From the NCBI GenBank assembly GCA_025054775.1, contig JANWZA010000057.1, positions 1-64,000 of the forward strand: 64,000 nucleotides of DNA. The letters are read 5' to 3'. Shown one piece after another: positions 18,105 through 28,079 of this stretch (the stretch's first letter is position 1; every line of letters begins with the position of its first letter). Both the position numbers and the translations under genes were made by a program. The DNA comes from Microscillaceae bacterium (GTDB lineage Bacteria; Bacteroidota; Bacteroidia; Cytophagales; Microscillaceae). The notes under the pieces are model-generated. The model ran no database searches. It was not told where the DNA came from and was given only the letters and a program-made list of their open reading frames with translations.

Positions 18105-19787
18105 ATGAACATGATACGATACTTGCTTGTTTTTGTGTTAGTAGTCGCTTTCCTCACTAATTGCGGAGATGGCAATGAGGGAATGGTCGGCGAAACCAAA
18201 AAGGTTTTTAGATATAACCAAACTGGAGGACTAACCTCGTTAGATCCAGCCTTTGCACGCAACCGAGCAAATATCTGGGCGGTTAGTCAGCTATATAATG
18301 GCTTATTTAGTTTTAGCCGAAACCTTGATGTCCACCCTGAATTAGTAAAAGAGTGGGAAATCTCAGAAGATGGAAAAACCTATACCTTTACCATTCAGAA
18401 AGATGTCCATTTTCATGACGATGCCTGCTTCAAAGGGGGACGAGGACGTGAACTTAAAGCCGCTGACTTTGTGTATAGTTTTAAGCGTATCGTAGATAAA
18501 AATACAGGAAGTACAGGCGCATGGATTTTTAATGACAAGGTTCTTCGCGCGCCTAATGGTGAAATTTCAGATACCGCTTTCGTTGCCAAAGGAGAGTACA
18601 CCTTCAAAATTTATTTGCAAAGACGTTTCCCCGCCTTTTTGCAAATTTTAGCTATGCCTTATGCCTTTGTAGTTCCTAAAGAGGCTGTGGAGATGTATGG
18701 CAAAGATTTTCGTTCTCATCCCGTAGGTACAGGGCCATTTATGCTTAAACGCTGGGACGAAAAGAACTCCCTCAGCCTTGTGAAAAATGAAAAATACTGG
18801 AAAAAAGATGCCAAAGGACAACAACTGCCTTACCTAGATGCTGTTCAAGTATCTTTTATTGAAGACCCTAACCAAGCTTTTCTCACCTTTGAGCAAGGAA
18901 AATTAGACTTCCTGACCGGTATCACCGATTTTTCAAGAGGGCAAATTTTAGAAAAAAATGGAAAAATTAAAGAACAATTTGCTAATAAATTCATTGTAGA
19001 TAGAACAGATTACTTAAATACCGAGTACGTTGGATTTTTGTTAGAAGGAAAAGATGAAAAAGAAAATCCTTTTCTAAATAAAAAATTGCGCCAAGCCCTT
19101 AGTTATGCTGTTAATCGTAAAGCCCTCATCTCCTTCTTGCGTAACGGTTTAGGTAAACCCGCAGACTATGGCGTTGTGCCAATCGCTTTGCCTTCTTTTG
19201 ACAGTACTAAGGTAAAGGGCTACCCGTATAATCCACAAAAAGCCCAAGAATTGCTCAAAGAAGCAGGTTACCCGCAAGGGAAAGGTCTTCCTGAGCTTGT
19301 GCTAAATACTTATACCACAGACAAGGAAATCGCCGAATTTTTGCAAAAAGAATGGAAAAATACTTTAGGAATTGATGTAAAAATAGAAACTAATCAATTT
19401 GCTTTCCACCAAGACTTGGTAGATAACGGAAAAGTCAAATTCTTTAGGGGCTCGTGGCTCGGAGACTACCCCGATGCAGAAAACTATCTTGCTATGTTTT
19501 ACAGTAAGAACTTTTCCCCTACAGGACCCAATAAAACGCATTTCAAAAACGACGAGTTTGATAAACTTTTCCAAGAGGCACACGATACTGACAACCTTTT
19601 CACAAGGTACGAAAACTACTTAAAAATGGATCAAATTGTAATGGACGAAGCCCCTGTCATTGTACTTTATTACGATGAAGTACTGCAAATAAAGCAAAAT
19701 TATGTTACTGGATTGGTAATAGATGCTATGAATAATCTTGTTTTAGAGACAGTTGATTTCAAACCAAGAAATATCTCTCAAAAATAA
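18105..19787 (+). CDS. Peptide/oligopeptide ABC transporter substrate-binding lipoprotein (SBP_5 family)
   Basis: A 560-residue solute-binding protein of the OppA/DppA class (SBP_bac_5). A signal sequence ends in lipobox LTNC with Cys near 22, so it is lipid-anchored. Family landmarks: TSLDPAFA near the N-terminus, ELVKEWEISEDGKTYTF, HPVGTGPF, and NKKLRQALSYAVNRKALI in the second lobe. It is expected to capture peptides in the periplasm. The permease and ATPase genes that normally accompany it are not in this window, so it is an orphan binding protein here or the rest lies elsewhere. A strong terminator follows. Confidence 0.9.
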   Translation: MNMIRYLLVFVLVVAFLTNCGDGNEGMVGETKKVFRYNQTGGLTSLDPAFARNRANIWAVSQLYNGLFSFSRNLDVHPELVKEWEISEDGKTYTFTIQKDVHFHDDACFKGGRGRELKAADFVYSFKRIVDKNTGSTGAWIFNDKVLRAPNGEISDTAFVAKGEYTFKIYLQRRFPAFLQILAMPYAFVVPKEAVEMYGKDFRSHPVGTGPFMLKRWDEKNSLSLVKNEKYWKKDAKGQQLPYLDAVQVSFIEDPNQAFLTFEQGKLDFLTGITDFSRGQILEKNGKIKEQFANKFIVDRTDYLNTEYVGFLLEGKDEKENPFLNKKLRQALSYAVNRKALISFLRNGLGKPADYGVVPIALPSFDSTKVKGYPYNPQKAQELLKEAGYPQGKGLPELVLNTYTTDKEIAEFLQKEWKNTLGIDVKIETNQFAFHQDLVDNGKVKFFRGSWLGDYPDAENYLAMFYSKNFSPTGPNKTHFKNDEFDKLFQEAHDTDNLFTRYENYLKMDQIVMDEAPVIVLYYDEVLQIKQNYVTGLVIDAMNNLVLETVDFKPRNISQK

Positions 19788-19806
19788 ACTCCTTAAATAT
19801 CTGCTT

Positions 19807-19847
19807 AAAAAGCAAGGTAAACCTTTAATAGTTTATCTTGCTTTTTT
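19807..19847 (+). terminator. Rho-independent terminator after the OppA-type gene
   Basis: A long stem pairs AAAAAGCAAGGTAAAC (19807-19822) with GTTTATCTTGCTTTTTT (19831-19847) with one mismatch, and ends in a T run. It isolates the binding-protein gene from the HlyD-TolC pair. Confidence 0.85.
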
Positions 19848-20005
19848 ATTAAACCTTTCCTTGCTAGATTAGGTTATTCTAAAATGTAGAAGTGAAAACC
19901 CTTTTCGCTATCTTTGCACAGATGCAACTTTGGCAAACTTTATGTAGCAAATCGAGTAAAATACCCTAATTTTTCTGTCTATCACCAAAATCACCTTAAA
20001 AAAAT

Positions 20006-21391
20006 ATGCTCCCTATTTCCAGAGAACAAATAAATAGCTATGATATAGAAAAAAAGGTGTATTCTCTGAAAACACTGCATACACCGCGTATAAGCAAGGT
20101 ATTTGCCTACTGGCTCATGGGGATCTTAGCTATTACTTTACTAATAATGTTTCTACCTTGGCAGCAAAATATAGAAGGTTCAGGAGTAGTTACCGCATTT
20201 AACCCAAGTGATAGACCCCAAGAAATTCAAACAGTAATAGCAGGGCGAATTACCGAGTGGAGAATTAGAGAAGGACAATACGTAAACCAGGGAGATACTT
20301 TGGTAGTTATTTCAGAAGTTAAAGACGAGTATTTTGACCCCGAACTGCTGAAAAGGCTAAAAGAGCAAATTGATGCTAAGTTAGATGCTATTAACGCTAC
20401 AAAACGAAAAATAGAAGCTTTGAATAACCAAATCACAGCTCTTAAAGATGGACTAAATTTCAGCACACAAAAAGCCCTTAACAAATTACAACAAGCCAAG
20501 TTCAAACTATTAAGCGACAGTGCCGATTTAGAAGCCGAAAAAATACAACTTGCTATTGCTAAACGCCAATTCGAAGCCGCAGAGCAGATGTATAAACAAG
20601 GGGGAGTTATCTCCTTAGTAGATTACGAGCGACGTAAAGCCAAATTACAGGAAAGTACAGCCAAAGTAATCGCTATGGAAAACAAGGTATTAGTAGCTCG
20701 TAATGAAGTCCTTAATGCCCGAATTGAACTCAATTCTATACAAGCAGAATATAATGACAAAATTTCAAAAGCCGAGTCAGACCGCAGCTCAGCAGTTTCT
20801 TATTTAGCCGATGCCGAAGGAGAATATTCTAAAATACGAAACAAATACGCTAGCGTGGAAATGCGTACAAACCAATACTATATCATCGCTCCACAAGACG
20901 GATTTATTGTGAAAGCTAAAAAAACAGGTATCGGCGAAATGGTAAAAGAGAATACAGGTTTGCTCACCTTTCAGCCTGCAGACCCAAGCATAGCTGCTGA
21001 AATTTACATACGTGCTATGGATATAACCCTTGTAACCAAAGGCAGACACGTGAGACTTGAATTTGACGGCTTTCCCGCATTACAGATTACAGGCTGGCCT
21101 CGAGTAGCAGTAGGTACTTTCGGTGGTACAGTTTCGGTAATAGACCAAATAGATAGCAAAGAAGGAAAATTCAGAATATTAGTTACTCCTGACAAGAATG
21201 AAAAGTGGCCTAAGCAACTTCGCATAGGCTCGGGAGTGTATGGCTGGATCATGCTTGATGATGTGCCTGTATGGTATGAAGTATGGCGACAACTTAACGG
21301 CTTCCCACCAAGCCTCTATGAAGAACCCCCAGATGACGAGGAGAAAAAGAAAAAAAGTGGGCAAAAACTTAAAATTAAGTTAAAAAAATAG
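20006..21391 (+). CDS. HlyD family membrane fusion protein
   Basis: A 461-residue periplasmic adaptor. It has a short cytoplasmic N-terminus, one membrane segment at about 34-54 (FAYWLMGILAITLL), a biotinyl-lipoyl half (AGRITEWRIREGQYVNQGD), long alpha-hairpin coiled coils at about 110-290, the second lipoyl half (IIAPQDGFIVKA), and a beta-barrel ending in a Lys-rich tail. HlyD-type adaptors join an inner-membrane pump to an outer-membrane TolC channel. The TolC gene follows after 22 bases, so they form an operon. No ATPase or RND pump gene is present on either side. A TATCTTTG box at 19909-19916 is the probable -7 element. Confidence 0.9.
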   Translation: MLPISREQINSYDIEKKVYSLKTLHTPRISKVFAYWLMGILAITLLIMFLPWQQNIEGSGVVTAFNPSDRPQEIQTVIAGRITEWRIREGQYVNQGDTLVVISEVKDEYFDPELLKRLKEQIDAKLDAINATKRKIEALNNQITALKDGLNFSTQKALNKLQQAKFKLLSDSADLEAEKIQLAIAKRQFEAAEQMYKQGGVISLVDYERRKAKLQESTAKVIAMENKVLVARNEVLNARIELNSIQAEYNDKISKAESDRSSAVSYLADAEGEYSKIRNKYASVEMRTNQYYIIAPQDGFIVKAKKTGIGEMVKENTGLLTFQPADPSIAAEIYIRAMDITLVTKGRHVRLEFDGFPALQITGWPRVAVGTFGGTVSVIDQIDSKEGKFRILVTPDKNEKWPKQLRIGSGVYGWIMLDDVPVWYEVWRQLNGFPPSLYEEPPDDEEKKKKSGQKLKIKLKK

Positions 21392-21413
21392 CACCAAATA
21401 GCACCCAAATACC

Positions 21414-22862
21414 ATGAGAATAGCCATTTTTTTTGTTATTCAAATTGCTATTGGCATGGCAAATATTTTTTGGCATACACACGTTCTAGCACAATACAAG
21501 CAAAAAGCCAGTGCAAATGAAAAAATTCTCACTTTTAAGGACTTTTACCGACAAATTTTTGAGTTTCACCCTATCGTAAAACAAGCTAAACTTTTACCCG
21601 AACTTGCTCGCCAAGAAATAAGAATGGCACGAGGGCAATTCGACTGGAAACTACAAGGAGAATACCTGACTAAATCATTTGATAAAAAAAATTATTACAA
21701 TTTTTGGGATAGCTACCTAAAAATCCCTAACTGGATCGGAGATTTTAAGGTAGGGCATGAGCATAACTCGGGGGTATTTCTTAGCGAGGAAAATAAAACA
21801 CCAAAGCAAGGGCTTAATTATGTAGGCCTAACCCTCCCACTATTGCGTGGAGTTATCATAGATGAGCGACGAGCAACCTTGCGTCAAGCCCAACTTCTTA
21901 ACCAAATTGCTGAAGCAGAACGCATTAAGATAATTAACAAAGTGCTAATAAGTGCTACTAAAGACTATTGGGAATGGTACTTTACTTATCACCAAGCTCA
22001 CCTTTTGAAAGAAGGGTTACATTTAGCGCAAATTCGTTATGATGCTGTAAAACAACGAATTGAACAGGGCGACCTTGCTCCCATAGATAGCGTAGAGGCA
22101 AAAATAACCTTACAAGATCGTGCTATTCAATATAAGCAAGCCTTAATTGAGCTTCAAAACATGCGGCTTATCCTCTCTAATTATTTTTGGGCTAGTAATG
22201 AAACACCGCTTGAGCTAAATGAAAATGTTATTCCCGAACTCTTTGAGTTATCTTCTGCCTTAGTAAGTGAGAGTCAACTACAGGAATTGTACAACTATAT
22301 AGAAAAATCACACCCTGAAGTGTTAAAAATTACTTATAAAATAAAACAAATTAACATAGAAGAGAAATTAGCCACTAACAACCTATTGCCCAAAGTTGAT
22401 TTTAGCTACAATTTTCTTAATTCTACTCTTACAGGTGGACAAGAGCAGTTCCTTTCACCTTTTCAACAAAATTACAAGGCAGGAATTTACGTAGAAATTC
22501 CACTCTTTTTACGAAAAGAACGTGGAAAGCTACAACAAATTCGCATCAAGCAATTACAAGCTAATTATGACCGTACTCAAACTATTCGCGAAATTAGGAA
22601 CGAGCTACAAGCTGCTTATAATAACCTAAGAAACTTAAAGGAACTTATTGATTTACAAAGAGATATGGTTGCAAATTATAACCTATTGCGTGATGCCGAA
22701 CAGCAAAAATTTGAAATAGGAGAGAGTACTTTGTTTCTCGTCAATTCGCGTGAAGCTAAGCTAATTGAAGGAAAGATAAAGTTAGAGTCACTTAAAAGTA
22801 AGTATGAAAAAGAAAAATTGCTTTTATTTTGGGTAGCAGGCGTACCTCTTTGGGAATTGTAA
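21414..22862 (+). CDS. TolC family outer-membrane efflux protein
   Basis: A 482-residue outer-membrane channel subunit with a signal peptide of about 27 residues (ending VLAQ). Two repeats of the OEP type follow, each with long coiled helices (for example the region about 155-260 and the region about 380-470), plus beta segments. Partner of the HlyD protein encoded just upstream. It converges with the FtsX-type permease, 14 bases between stop codons. Together with HlyD it would supply two parts of a tripartite exporter; the energising component must be encoded elsewhere. Confidence 0.9.
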   Translation: MRIAIFFVIQIAIGMANIFWHTHVLAQYKQKASANEKILTFKDFYRQIFEFHPIVKQAKLLPELARQEIRMARGQFDWKLQGEYLTKSFDKKNYYNFWDSYLKIPNWIGDFKVGHEHNSGVFLSEENKTPKQGLNYVGLTLPLLRGVIIDERRATLRQAQLLNQIAEAERIKIINKVLISATKDYWEWYFTYHQAHLLKEGLHLAQIRYDAVKQRIEQGDLAPIDSVEAKITLQDRAIQYKQALIELQNMRLILSNYFWASNETPLELNENVIPELFELSSALVSESQLQELYNYIEKSHPEVLKITYKIKQINIEEKLATNNLLPKVDFSYNFLNSTLTGGQEQFLSPFQQNYKAGIYVEIPLFLRKERGKLQQIRIKQLQANYDRTQTIREIRNELQAAYNNLRNLKELIDLQRDMVANYNLLRDAEQQKFEIGESTLFLVNSREAKLIEGKIKLESLKSKYEKEKLLLFWVAGVPLWEL

Positions 22863-22876
22863 TATACTAAACAGAC

Positions 22877-24130
22877 TTATCGTTCTGCTAAAACATGAGC
22901 TACAGAGATACGATAAACTCGCAAAGCAGGAATAAGTGCGGATAATATCCCTACGGCAAGCGTAAAACCGATAACAGCATATTCTTCTAAAAAGAAAACA
23001 AAGCCTGTGAGCGGTATTTGTCCTTGTTGAGCAAGCCAAATACCTGTTTGGGCTACGGCAATGTGTCCTAACAATAGTCCTGTTATTAGTCCTAACATAG
23101 CCAAAAATATACCTTCCAAAAGCATTTGTCCTACTAATTTATGCTTACTTACCCCTAAACCGCGCATAAGGGCTAAATCGTATTTTCGCTCTTTAAGGGC
23201 GTTGAATAAGCTAATAAAAATACTCAACCCTGCAATACTTATCAAGATAAGGGCTAAAATTCGCACTAAATCAATACCTATACCTAACAAACTAAATAAA
23301 CGTGTTATCTCAGCGGCAGGAGAAGCCATTTGCATGTTCGTTTCAGCATTTACTTTTCGTGGTAAATTAAGCATTGCCAAAGGATTTTTTGCTTGTATAA
23401 GCATGGCTGTTATCTCTCGCTTGTCTTCTGCTATCTCCTCGTGATTGTGGTCACAGTTTTCATGGTCGTAGTCTTCTTTAAGGGAGGCTGTAGTCGGATG
23501 TGTATCGTGAACTTTCCAAATGCTTTCCAAAGGTGTGAGAATAAGTTTATCAATTACGCTACCACTTTTTTGCAAAATACCTACAACGGTATATTTCATT
23601 TCCTCGTGAGCGTGAGAACCTTCGGCATTTAGCCCATGCGAACCTACAAATTGGCTACCGATTTTCAGGTCAAGTTCTTGAGCAACTCCTGCTCCAAGAA
23701 GTGCCTCTAATGGTTTAGAGAAAGTTCTACCTTGTAAGATTTTAGCTTCAAAAAGGCTCAGATAATCAGTTGTGGTGCCTACGATACGATAGCCTGCATA
23801 GTTATCCCCGAGAGAAATTGGAATAGCTTTTTTGACAAATTGCTTGTTTTGGGCTATCTTTTGGGCTTCCTTCAAAGGGATATTTCCCGTTGGTACATCA
23901 ATATGATATACATTACACAATACCAATTGTAAGGGGCTACCTTTTGCCCCGAGTACGAGATTTATGCCTTTGGCGTTGTGTTGAAAGGCTTTTTCTACTT
24001 GTTTGCTTACCAACAAAATAAAAACTATCATACTCACACCTAGCCCTAAAAGTAATGTGGTAAGCAAGGTGTTTAATTTTTTTTGCCTAATGTATTTGAA
24101 ACACAATGAGAAAATGGAAATGGTTTGCAT
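22877..24130 (-). CDS. MacB/FtsX-type ABC transporter permease with His-rich loop
   Basis: A 417-residue permease with one N-terminal membrane segment, a large periplasmic MacB-core-like domain (about 45-275) and three C-terminal membrane segments, the usual FtsX layout. The segment GINLVLGAKGSPLQLVL resembles the group whose Vibrio members sit in zinc-regulated operons. Residues about 205-232 are rich in His, Asp, Glu and Cys (DHENCDHNHEE), and SHAHEE occurs earlier. These are possible metal ligands. The first codon is the ATG at 24130; the in-frame TTG before it is less likely. The ATPase subunit normally next to such a gene is missing, and an IS982 remnant lies directly upstream. Confidence 0.82.
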   Translation of the reverse strand: MQTISIFSLCFKYIRQKKLNTLLTTLLLGLGVSMIVFILLVSKQVEKAFQHNAKGINLVLGAKGSPLQLVLCNVYHIDVPTGNIPLKEAQKIAQNKQFVKKAIPISLGDNYAGYRIVGTTTDYLSLFEAKILQGRTFSKPLEALLGAGVAQELDLKIGSQFVGSHGLNAEGSHAHEEMKYTVVGILQKSGSVIDKLILTPLESIWKVHDTHPTTASLKEDYDHENCDHNHEEIAEDKREITAMLIQAKNPLAMLNLPRKVNAETNMQMASPAAEITRLFSLLGIGIDLVRILALILISIAGLSIFISLFNALKERKYDLALMRGLGVSKHKLVGQMLLEGIFLAMLGLITGLLLGHIAVAQTGIWLAQQGQIPLTGFVFFLEEYAVIGFTLAVGILSALIPALRVYRISVAHVLAER

Positions 24131-24199
24131 CAATATTTATGGCTTTAACGTGAGTTAGGTATCCAAATCTCGGATAAGTACAATATTTCTAAATTAAGT

Positions 24200-25080
24200 T
24201 TCAGGTTGATAGTCCTGCACCCAAGGTTTTCGTCCAAGAACTTATTAGGCGATAAATCCTGACCACAAATTTAACTATAAAGTCCCTAAGACTTCTATCC
24301 TCGTGTAAGCAATTTGACACCGATTTTTAAGTTTATCCATTACTGCTTCCATAACCCCTCTTTTGTAGAGGGAATATTTCTCTTCTTCACTCAACTCTTC
24401 AGGTTTCATATTTTTGCGGACTTTGGGAGTAGGTTTGATATTTTTTCCCGAAAGCAAGCCTTCCTTCTGATAGCTTTTTTAAGTACTCTTTGATTATTAT
24501 CGGTTGATTGCCCGAAGCAAGCAAAACTCTTACCGATTCGCCCTGCTGATTACAAATTAGATGTAACTTGAACTCAAGAAAGAAACACATACTCCCTCTG
24601 CTCTTGCTAGCTATTCCTTTGAATACTTTATGCTGCTTTTCTTGTTTAATATGGTAAACTGCTAAAGTAGTACTATTTAATAATTAGCTCTACCGCAACT
24701 ACTCAAATAACAAATATGCAAATAGGCATACAGCTCCAAAGGTAAGGAGGGTAGCGAACTTACAAAATGCTCTTATGCATACACGTGTTGAAAATAGCTC
24801 CGAAAATAGCCTTGAATGGCATCTGATGATAGTACGTCTTGAAATTTTGATAACTCACGTCAATATAAATACTCTCCAGTCGTTAGTGTAATTACTAAAT
24901 ACTATCATACATTTTAGACTGAAACCAAAATTTTTATAGGTGCTGAACTTTAGAGTATCTCAAAGCGTTTAGGTAGTAAAAAAATTAAGATTGATATGCT
25001 GTTTCATAGTTTAATGTTTTTTGTGCTAACCACTTCAATACCTTCAACTTTCTATCCTTGCTTTGCAAAAGTAATGCTAT
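24200..25080 (-). pseudogene. Decayed IS982-family transposase
   Basis: Reading the minus strand in shifting frames gives consecutive pieces of an IS982-type transposase. In order they are a YQNFKTYYHQMPF-like piece near 24850, LPLELYAYLHICYLSSCGRA near 24720, AVYHIKQEKQHKVFKGIASK near 24640, FKLHLICNQQGE near 24560, KNMKPEELSEEEKYSLYKRG near 24400, AVMDKLKNRCQIAYTR near 24310, and FIVKF near 24260. Stops and frameshifts interrupt every segment, so it is inactive. The ends are approximate and I could not identify terminal inverted repeats. It separates the FtsX permease from whatever used to precede it. Confidence 0.75.
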
Positions 25081-25124
25081 AAGCATGTTAAGAAGAATTT
25101 AGCATTAGCGATTTTTTTTCAATT

Positions 25125-25643
25125 ATGTTCTTTCGGCAGTTAGGCATATATTTTCTGTTGTTGGCTGTTCTTTTCAGTTCGGTAGGCGTACCAGTGTGGA
25201 GGCACTCTTGCCAAACGGAAAGTATTGTTAATTTTTCTTTTACCAAACCTACTGAAAGTTGCTGCTCCATAGCCGAAGTAACTGATAATCAAGAAGAAAT
25301 AAGTGATAGTTGTTGCACTTCCGAAACAAATGATAATGCGACCTGTGAAACTAATACAACCACAGAAAACGCCTCAACTTCCCCCGAAACTGAAAGCGAA
25401 CTTGACGAGCATTGTTGTAAAAATGAACTGAAAATTTATCAAGTTGATTTTCAGAATTTTACTTACAAAAAAATAGGTTTTTTATCTGCTTACTGGGTGT
25501 ATTTGCCCAAGCATCTTATTTTTGTTATTTCTTGGGTTTGCCCAACGGCTTCTTTTTTGGCTAAAACTTCTTTTCTACAAACCAAATCTCCCCCGCAAAT
25601 GCCCCAAAAGCGTACTGCTTTCTTACAAGTTTTTTTGATATAG
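25125..25643 (+). CDS. HYC_CC_PP family-type small Cys-rich envelope protein
   Basis: A 172-residue protein with an N-terminal hydrophobic segment (about 5-22). It then shows the ordered motifs that name the HYC_CC_PP family of Bacteroidota: His27-x-Cys29, Cys46-Cys47, further CC pairs (63-64 and near 105), and a PP motif near the C-terminus (KSPPQMP). The middle is acidic and Thr/Ser-rich. Members typically sit beside TonB-dependent receptors, as here, with 112 bases between the genes. Cys and His content suggests metal binding, probably copper or another soft metal; this is inference. A second hydrophobic stretch occurs near 130-145. Confidence 0.7.
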   Translation: MFFRQLGIYFLLLAVLFSSVGVPVWRHSCQTESIVNFSFTKPTESCCSIAEVTDNQEEISDSCCTSETNDNATCETNTTTENASTSPETESELDEHCCKNELKIYQVDFQNFTYKKIGFLSAYWVYLPKHLIFVISWVCPTASFLAKTSFLQTKSPPQMPQKRTAFLQVFLI

Positions 25644-25755
25644 CCTCTCTTACTTCCCATCTTATAGCTGGCTTAGGCAAGTGCCTTTGCTGTGCATATT
25701 TTTTATTTCTCTCCTCTTAATTTTTATCTCAAATATCAAAAAAACTTATTGAAAT

Positions 25756-27990
25756 ATGCAAAAAATTCTTATTTTCATATATTTTTGGGCAATTCATGTA
25801 GTTGCTTTTGCCCAAACCTTACAAGGCATTATTTTGGACAAAGAAAGCCAAAAGCCTCTTGTAGGAGCAAATATTATTTGGAAAAATACCCAAATTGGTA
25901 CACAAACTAACGATGAAGGCAAATTTTATTTGGAATACAAACCTAATTTTTTGCCAATACTTGTAGTCAGTTATACAGGTTATCAAATTGATAGTTTACA
26001 AATAAAAGATTTTTCAAGTCCGCTCACCATTTATTTGAAAGCAAACCAAACTTTGCAAACGGTAGAAATTAAGGCAAATCAAGCTCAAAACCGTGAAATT
26101 GCCAATACTGAAATCTTAACAAGCAAAGATTTGAAAAAAGCTGCTTGTTGCAACTTATCCGAAAGTTTTGAAACCCAAACTACCATAGACGTACAAACTG
26201 CCGATGCCGTTTCAGGTACGAAACAAGTAAAAATGCTCGGATTAGACGGTGTTTATGCTCAAATTATGATAGAAAATATACCTACGGTTCGCGGGCTAAT
26301 TGCCAAAACAGGTATGCACTATTTCCCTGGCACTTGGATACAAAGCATTGAAATTAACAAAGGGGCAGGCAGTGTTGCTAACGGCTACGAAAGTATGACA
26401 GGGCAAATCAATGTAGAAATGGTAAAGCCACAAAGCAAAGAAAAATTATTGTTTAATTTTTTTGCAGGTGACTGGGGCAGATTAGAGGCAAATTTGAATT
26501 TGAGCCAAAAAATAAGTGAAAAATGGCAAACGGCTACGCTTCTGCATGCAAGCACCTTGGCAGTAGCTAACGATAACAACAAAGACGGATTTATGGATTT
26601 GCCTCAATACCAACAACTTAATCTTATAAATCGTTGGAAATACGAAAATGAAAAAATAGAAACTCAATTCGGTATGCACGTTTTGGTGGATAACAAAACA
26701 GGCGGACAAGTAGAGTATAACCGTACTTTACCTCGCAGTTTGCAAATGCCTTACGGCTTTTTATCAGACGACAAGCATTTAGCTTTATTTGCCAAAACAG
26801 GGTTCTTCTTGGGTGAAAAGTCAAGTTTGGGTATCATTACCAACTATGCTCACCACCAAAAAAATGCCGCTTGGGGCTTGAATGATTACACAGGTACACA
26901 AAACTATGCCCTTATGAACTTGATTTATGAAACTGAAACTACTCGCAAAGACAAATTACGTTTAGGGGCAAACTTTATGGCTGACGATTACAAAGAAAGT
27001 TATATCCAAAACTTCCCTAATTTTCAATCATTTAATTTGCAAAGAAACGAAAAAAATACAGGACTTTTTGCAGAATATACTTGGAATATTCACACCAAGT
27101 TTCAACTATTGACAGGTTTACGGTATGATTGGCACAACCTCATGGGCAATTTCCTTACACCACGTTTGCACGCCAAGTATGAAATTGGGCAAAATACATT
27201 CCTACGCCTTTCAGTAGGTAGAGGGCAACGTATAGCTAATGCGTTGGTGGAAAGTATGCCTTTTCTTATGAGTTCGCGCAGTTTGCAAATAGAAAATAAT
27301 CTTTCACCTGAGAGGGCTTGGAACTACGGCATGAGCTTTTCGCACAAAGGCTCGTGGAACGAACAGCCGTACAATTTTGAAGTAAGCTACTATCGCACAG
27401 ACTTTGAAAATCAAATCATTACCGATTTGGATTATAGCCCACAAACTATTCGGATTTACAACCTACAAGGAAAATCTTTTGCCAATAGTTTGCAAACCGA
27501 ACTTAAATACGAACCTTGGAAAAATGTAGAAATTGCACTTTCCTATAAGTGGTATGATGTAAGAAATAGCTTTGTAAGCACACCACAAATCAATGAAAGT
27601 TCGCAAAGTCAGGTCTTGCTCGCCCCCTTAGTGGCACGCCACAGAGCGTTGTTTAATGTAGCTTATACTACACCTAACCAACGATGGAAAGCGGATTTTA
27701 CCACACAATTTTGGGGTAGAAAACGCTTACCCAATACAAAAACCAATCCCTCAGAGCATCAATTAGCTGATTTTTCACCGAATTTCTTTTTATTGAATAG
27801 TCAAATTACGCATATTTGGAAACGGTGGGAATTTTACCTCGGAGCAGAAAATCTGCTAAATTTTATGCAGGATATGCCTATTATTAAGGCACAAAATCCG
27901 TTTAGCCCACACTTTGACGCAGGGCTAATTTGGGGACCCGTCATGGGGCGTATGCTATATGCAGGGCTACGTTTTAGCGTAATGAGATAG
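25756..27990 (+). CDS. TonB-dependent receptor with carboxypeptidase-like N-terminal domain
   Basis: A 744-residue outer-membrane receptor. Signal peptide about 1-21 (ending VFAQ), then a carboxypeptidase-D-like regulatory domain (about 22-100; TLQGIILDKESQKPLVGANI), a plug (about 105-230) and a 22-strand-type beta-barrel ending in a basic/aromatic strand. The plug carries a Cys131-Cys132 pair (AACCNLSESF) and the usual GYESMTGQINVE motif. The neighbouring HYC_CC_PP-type gene and the Cys pair point to uptake of a metal or metal complex; the substrate is not proven. No SusD gene follows, which argues against glycan uptake. A strong bidirectional terminator lies downstream. Confidence 0.9.
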   Translation: MQKILIFIYFWAIHVVAFAQTLQGIILDKESQKPLVGANIIWKNTQIGTQTNDEGKFYLEYKPNFLPILVVSYTGYQIDSLQIKDFSSPLTIYLKANQTLQTVEIKANQAQNREIANTEILTSKDLKKAACCNLSESFETQTTIDVQTADAVSGTKQVKMLGLDGVYAQIMIENIPTVRGLIAKTGMHYFPGTWIQSIEINKGAGSVANGYESMTGQINVEMVKPQSKEKLLFNFFAGDWGRLEANLNLSQKISEKWQTATLLHASTLAVANDNNKDGFMDLPQYQQLNLINRWKYENEKIETQFGMHVLVDNKTGGQVEYNRTLPRSLQMPYGFLSDDKHLALFAKTGFFLGEKSSLGIITNYAHHQKNAAWGLNDYTGTQNYALMNLIYETETTRKDKLRLGANFMADDYKESYIQNFPNFQSFNLQRNEKNTGLFAEYTWNIHTKFQLLTGLRYDWHNLMGNFLTPRLHAKYEIGQNTFLRLSVGRGQRIANALVESMPFLMSSRSLQIENNLSPERAWNYGMSFSHKGSWNEQPYNFEVSYYRTDFENQIITDLDYSPQTIRIYNLQGKSFANSLQTELKYEPWKNVEIALSYKWYDVRNSFVSTPQINESSQSQVLLAPLVARHRALFNVAYTTPNQRWKADFTTQFWGRKRLPNTKTNPSEHQLADFSPNFFLLNSQITHIWKRWEFYLGAENLLNFMQDMPIIKAQNPFSPHFDAGLIWGPVMGRMLYAGLRFSVMR

Positions 27991-28026
27991 TTGCTAACAC
28001 TTTAATTAGCTAAAAAGATTACAAAT

Positions 28027-28058
28027 AAAAAGTGGTAAGGCGAAACCTTACCACTTTT
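28027..28058. terminator. Bidirectional terminator between TonB receptor and redoxin genes
   Basis: AAAAAGTGGTAAGG (28027-28040) pairs with CCTTACCACTTTT (28046-28058) over a five-base loop, with A and T runs outside. It lies between two convergent genes and can serve both. Confidence 0.88.
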
Positions 28059-28079
28059 ACTAAAAAATGAGTTTTTGGT

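Noticed and set aside
24200-25080. Terminal inverted repeats or target duplication of the IS982 remnant
   Set aside because: No convincing pair could be found; the ends are too decayed.
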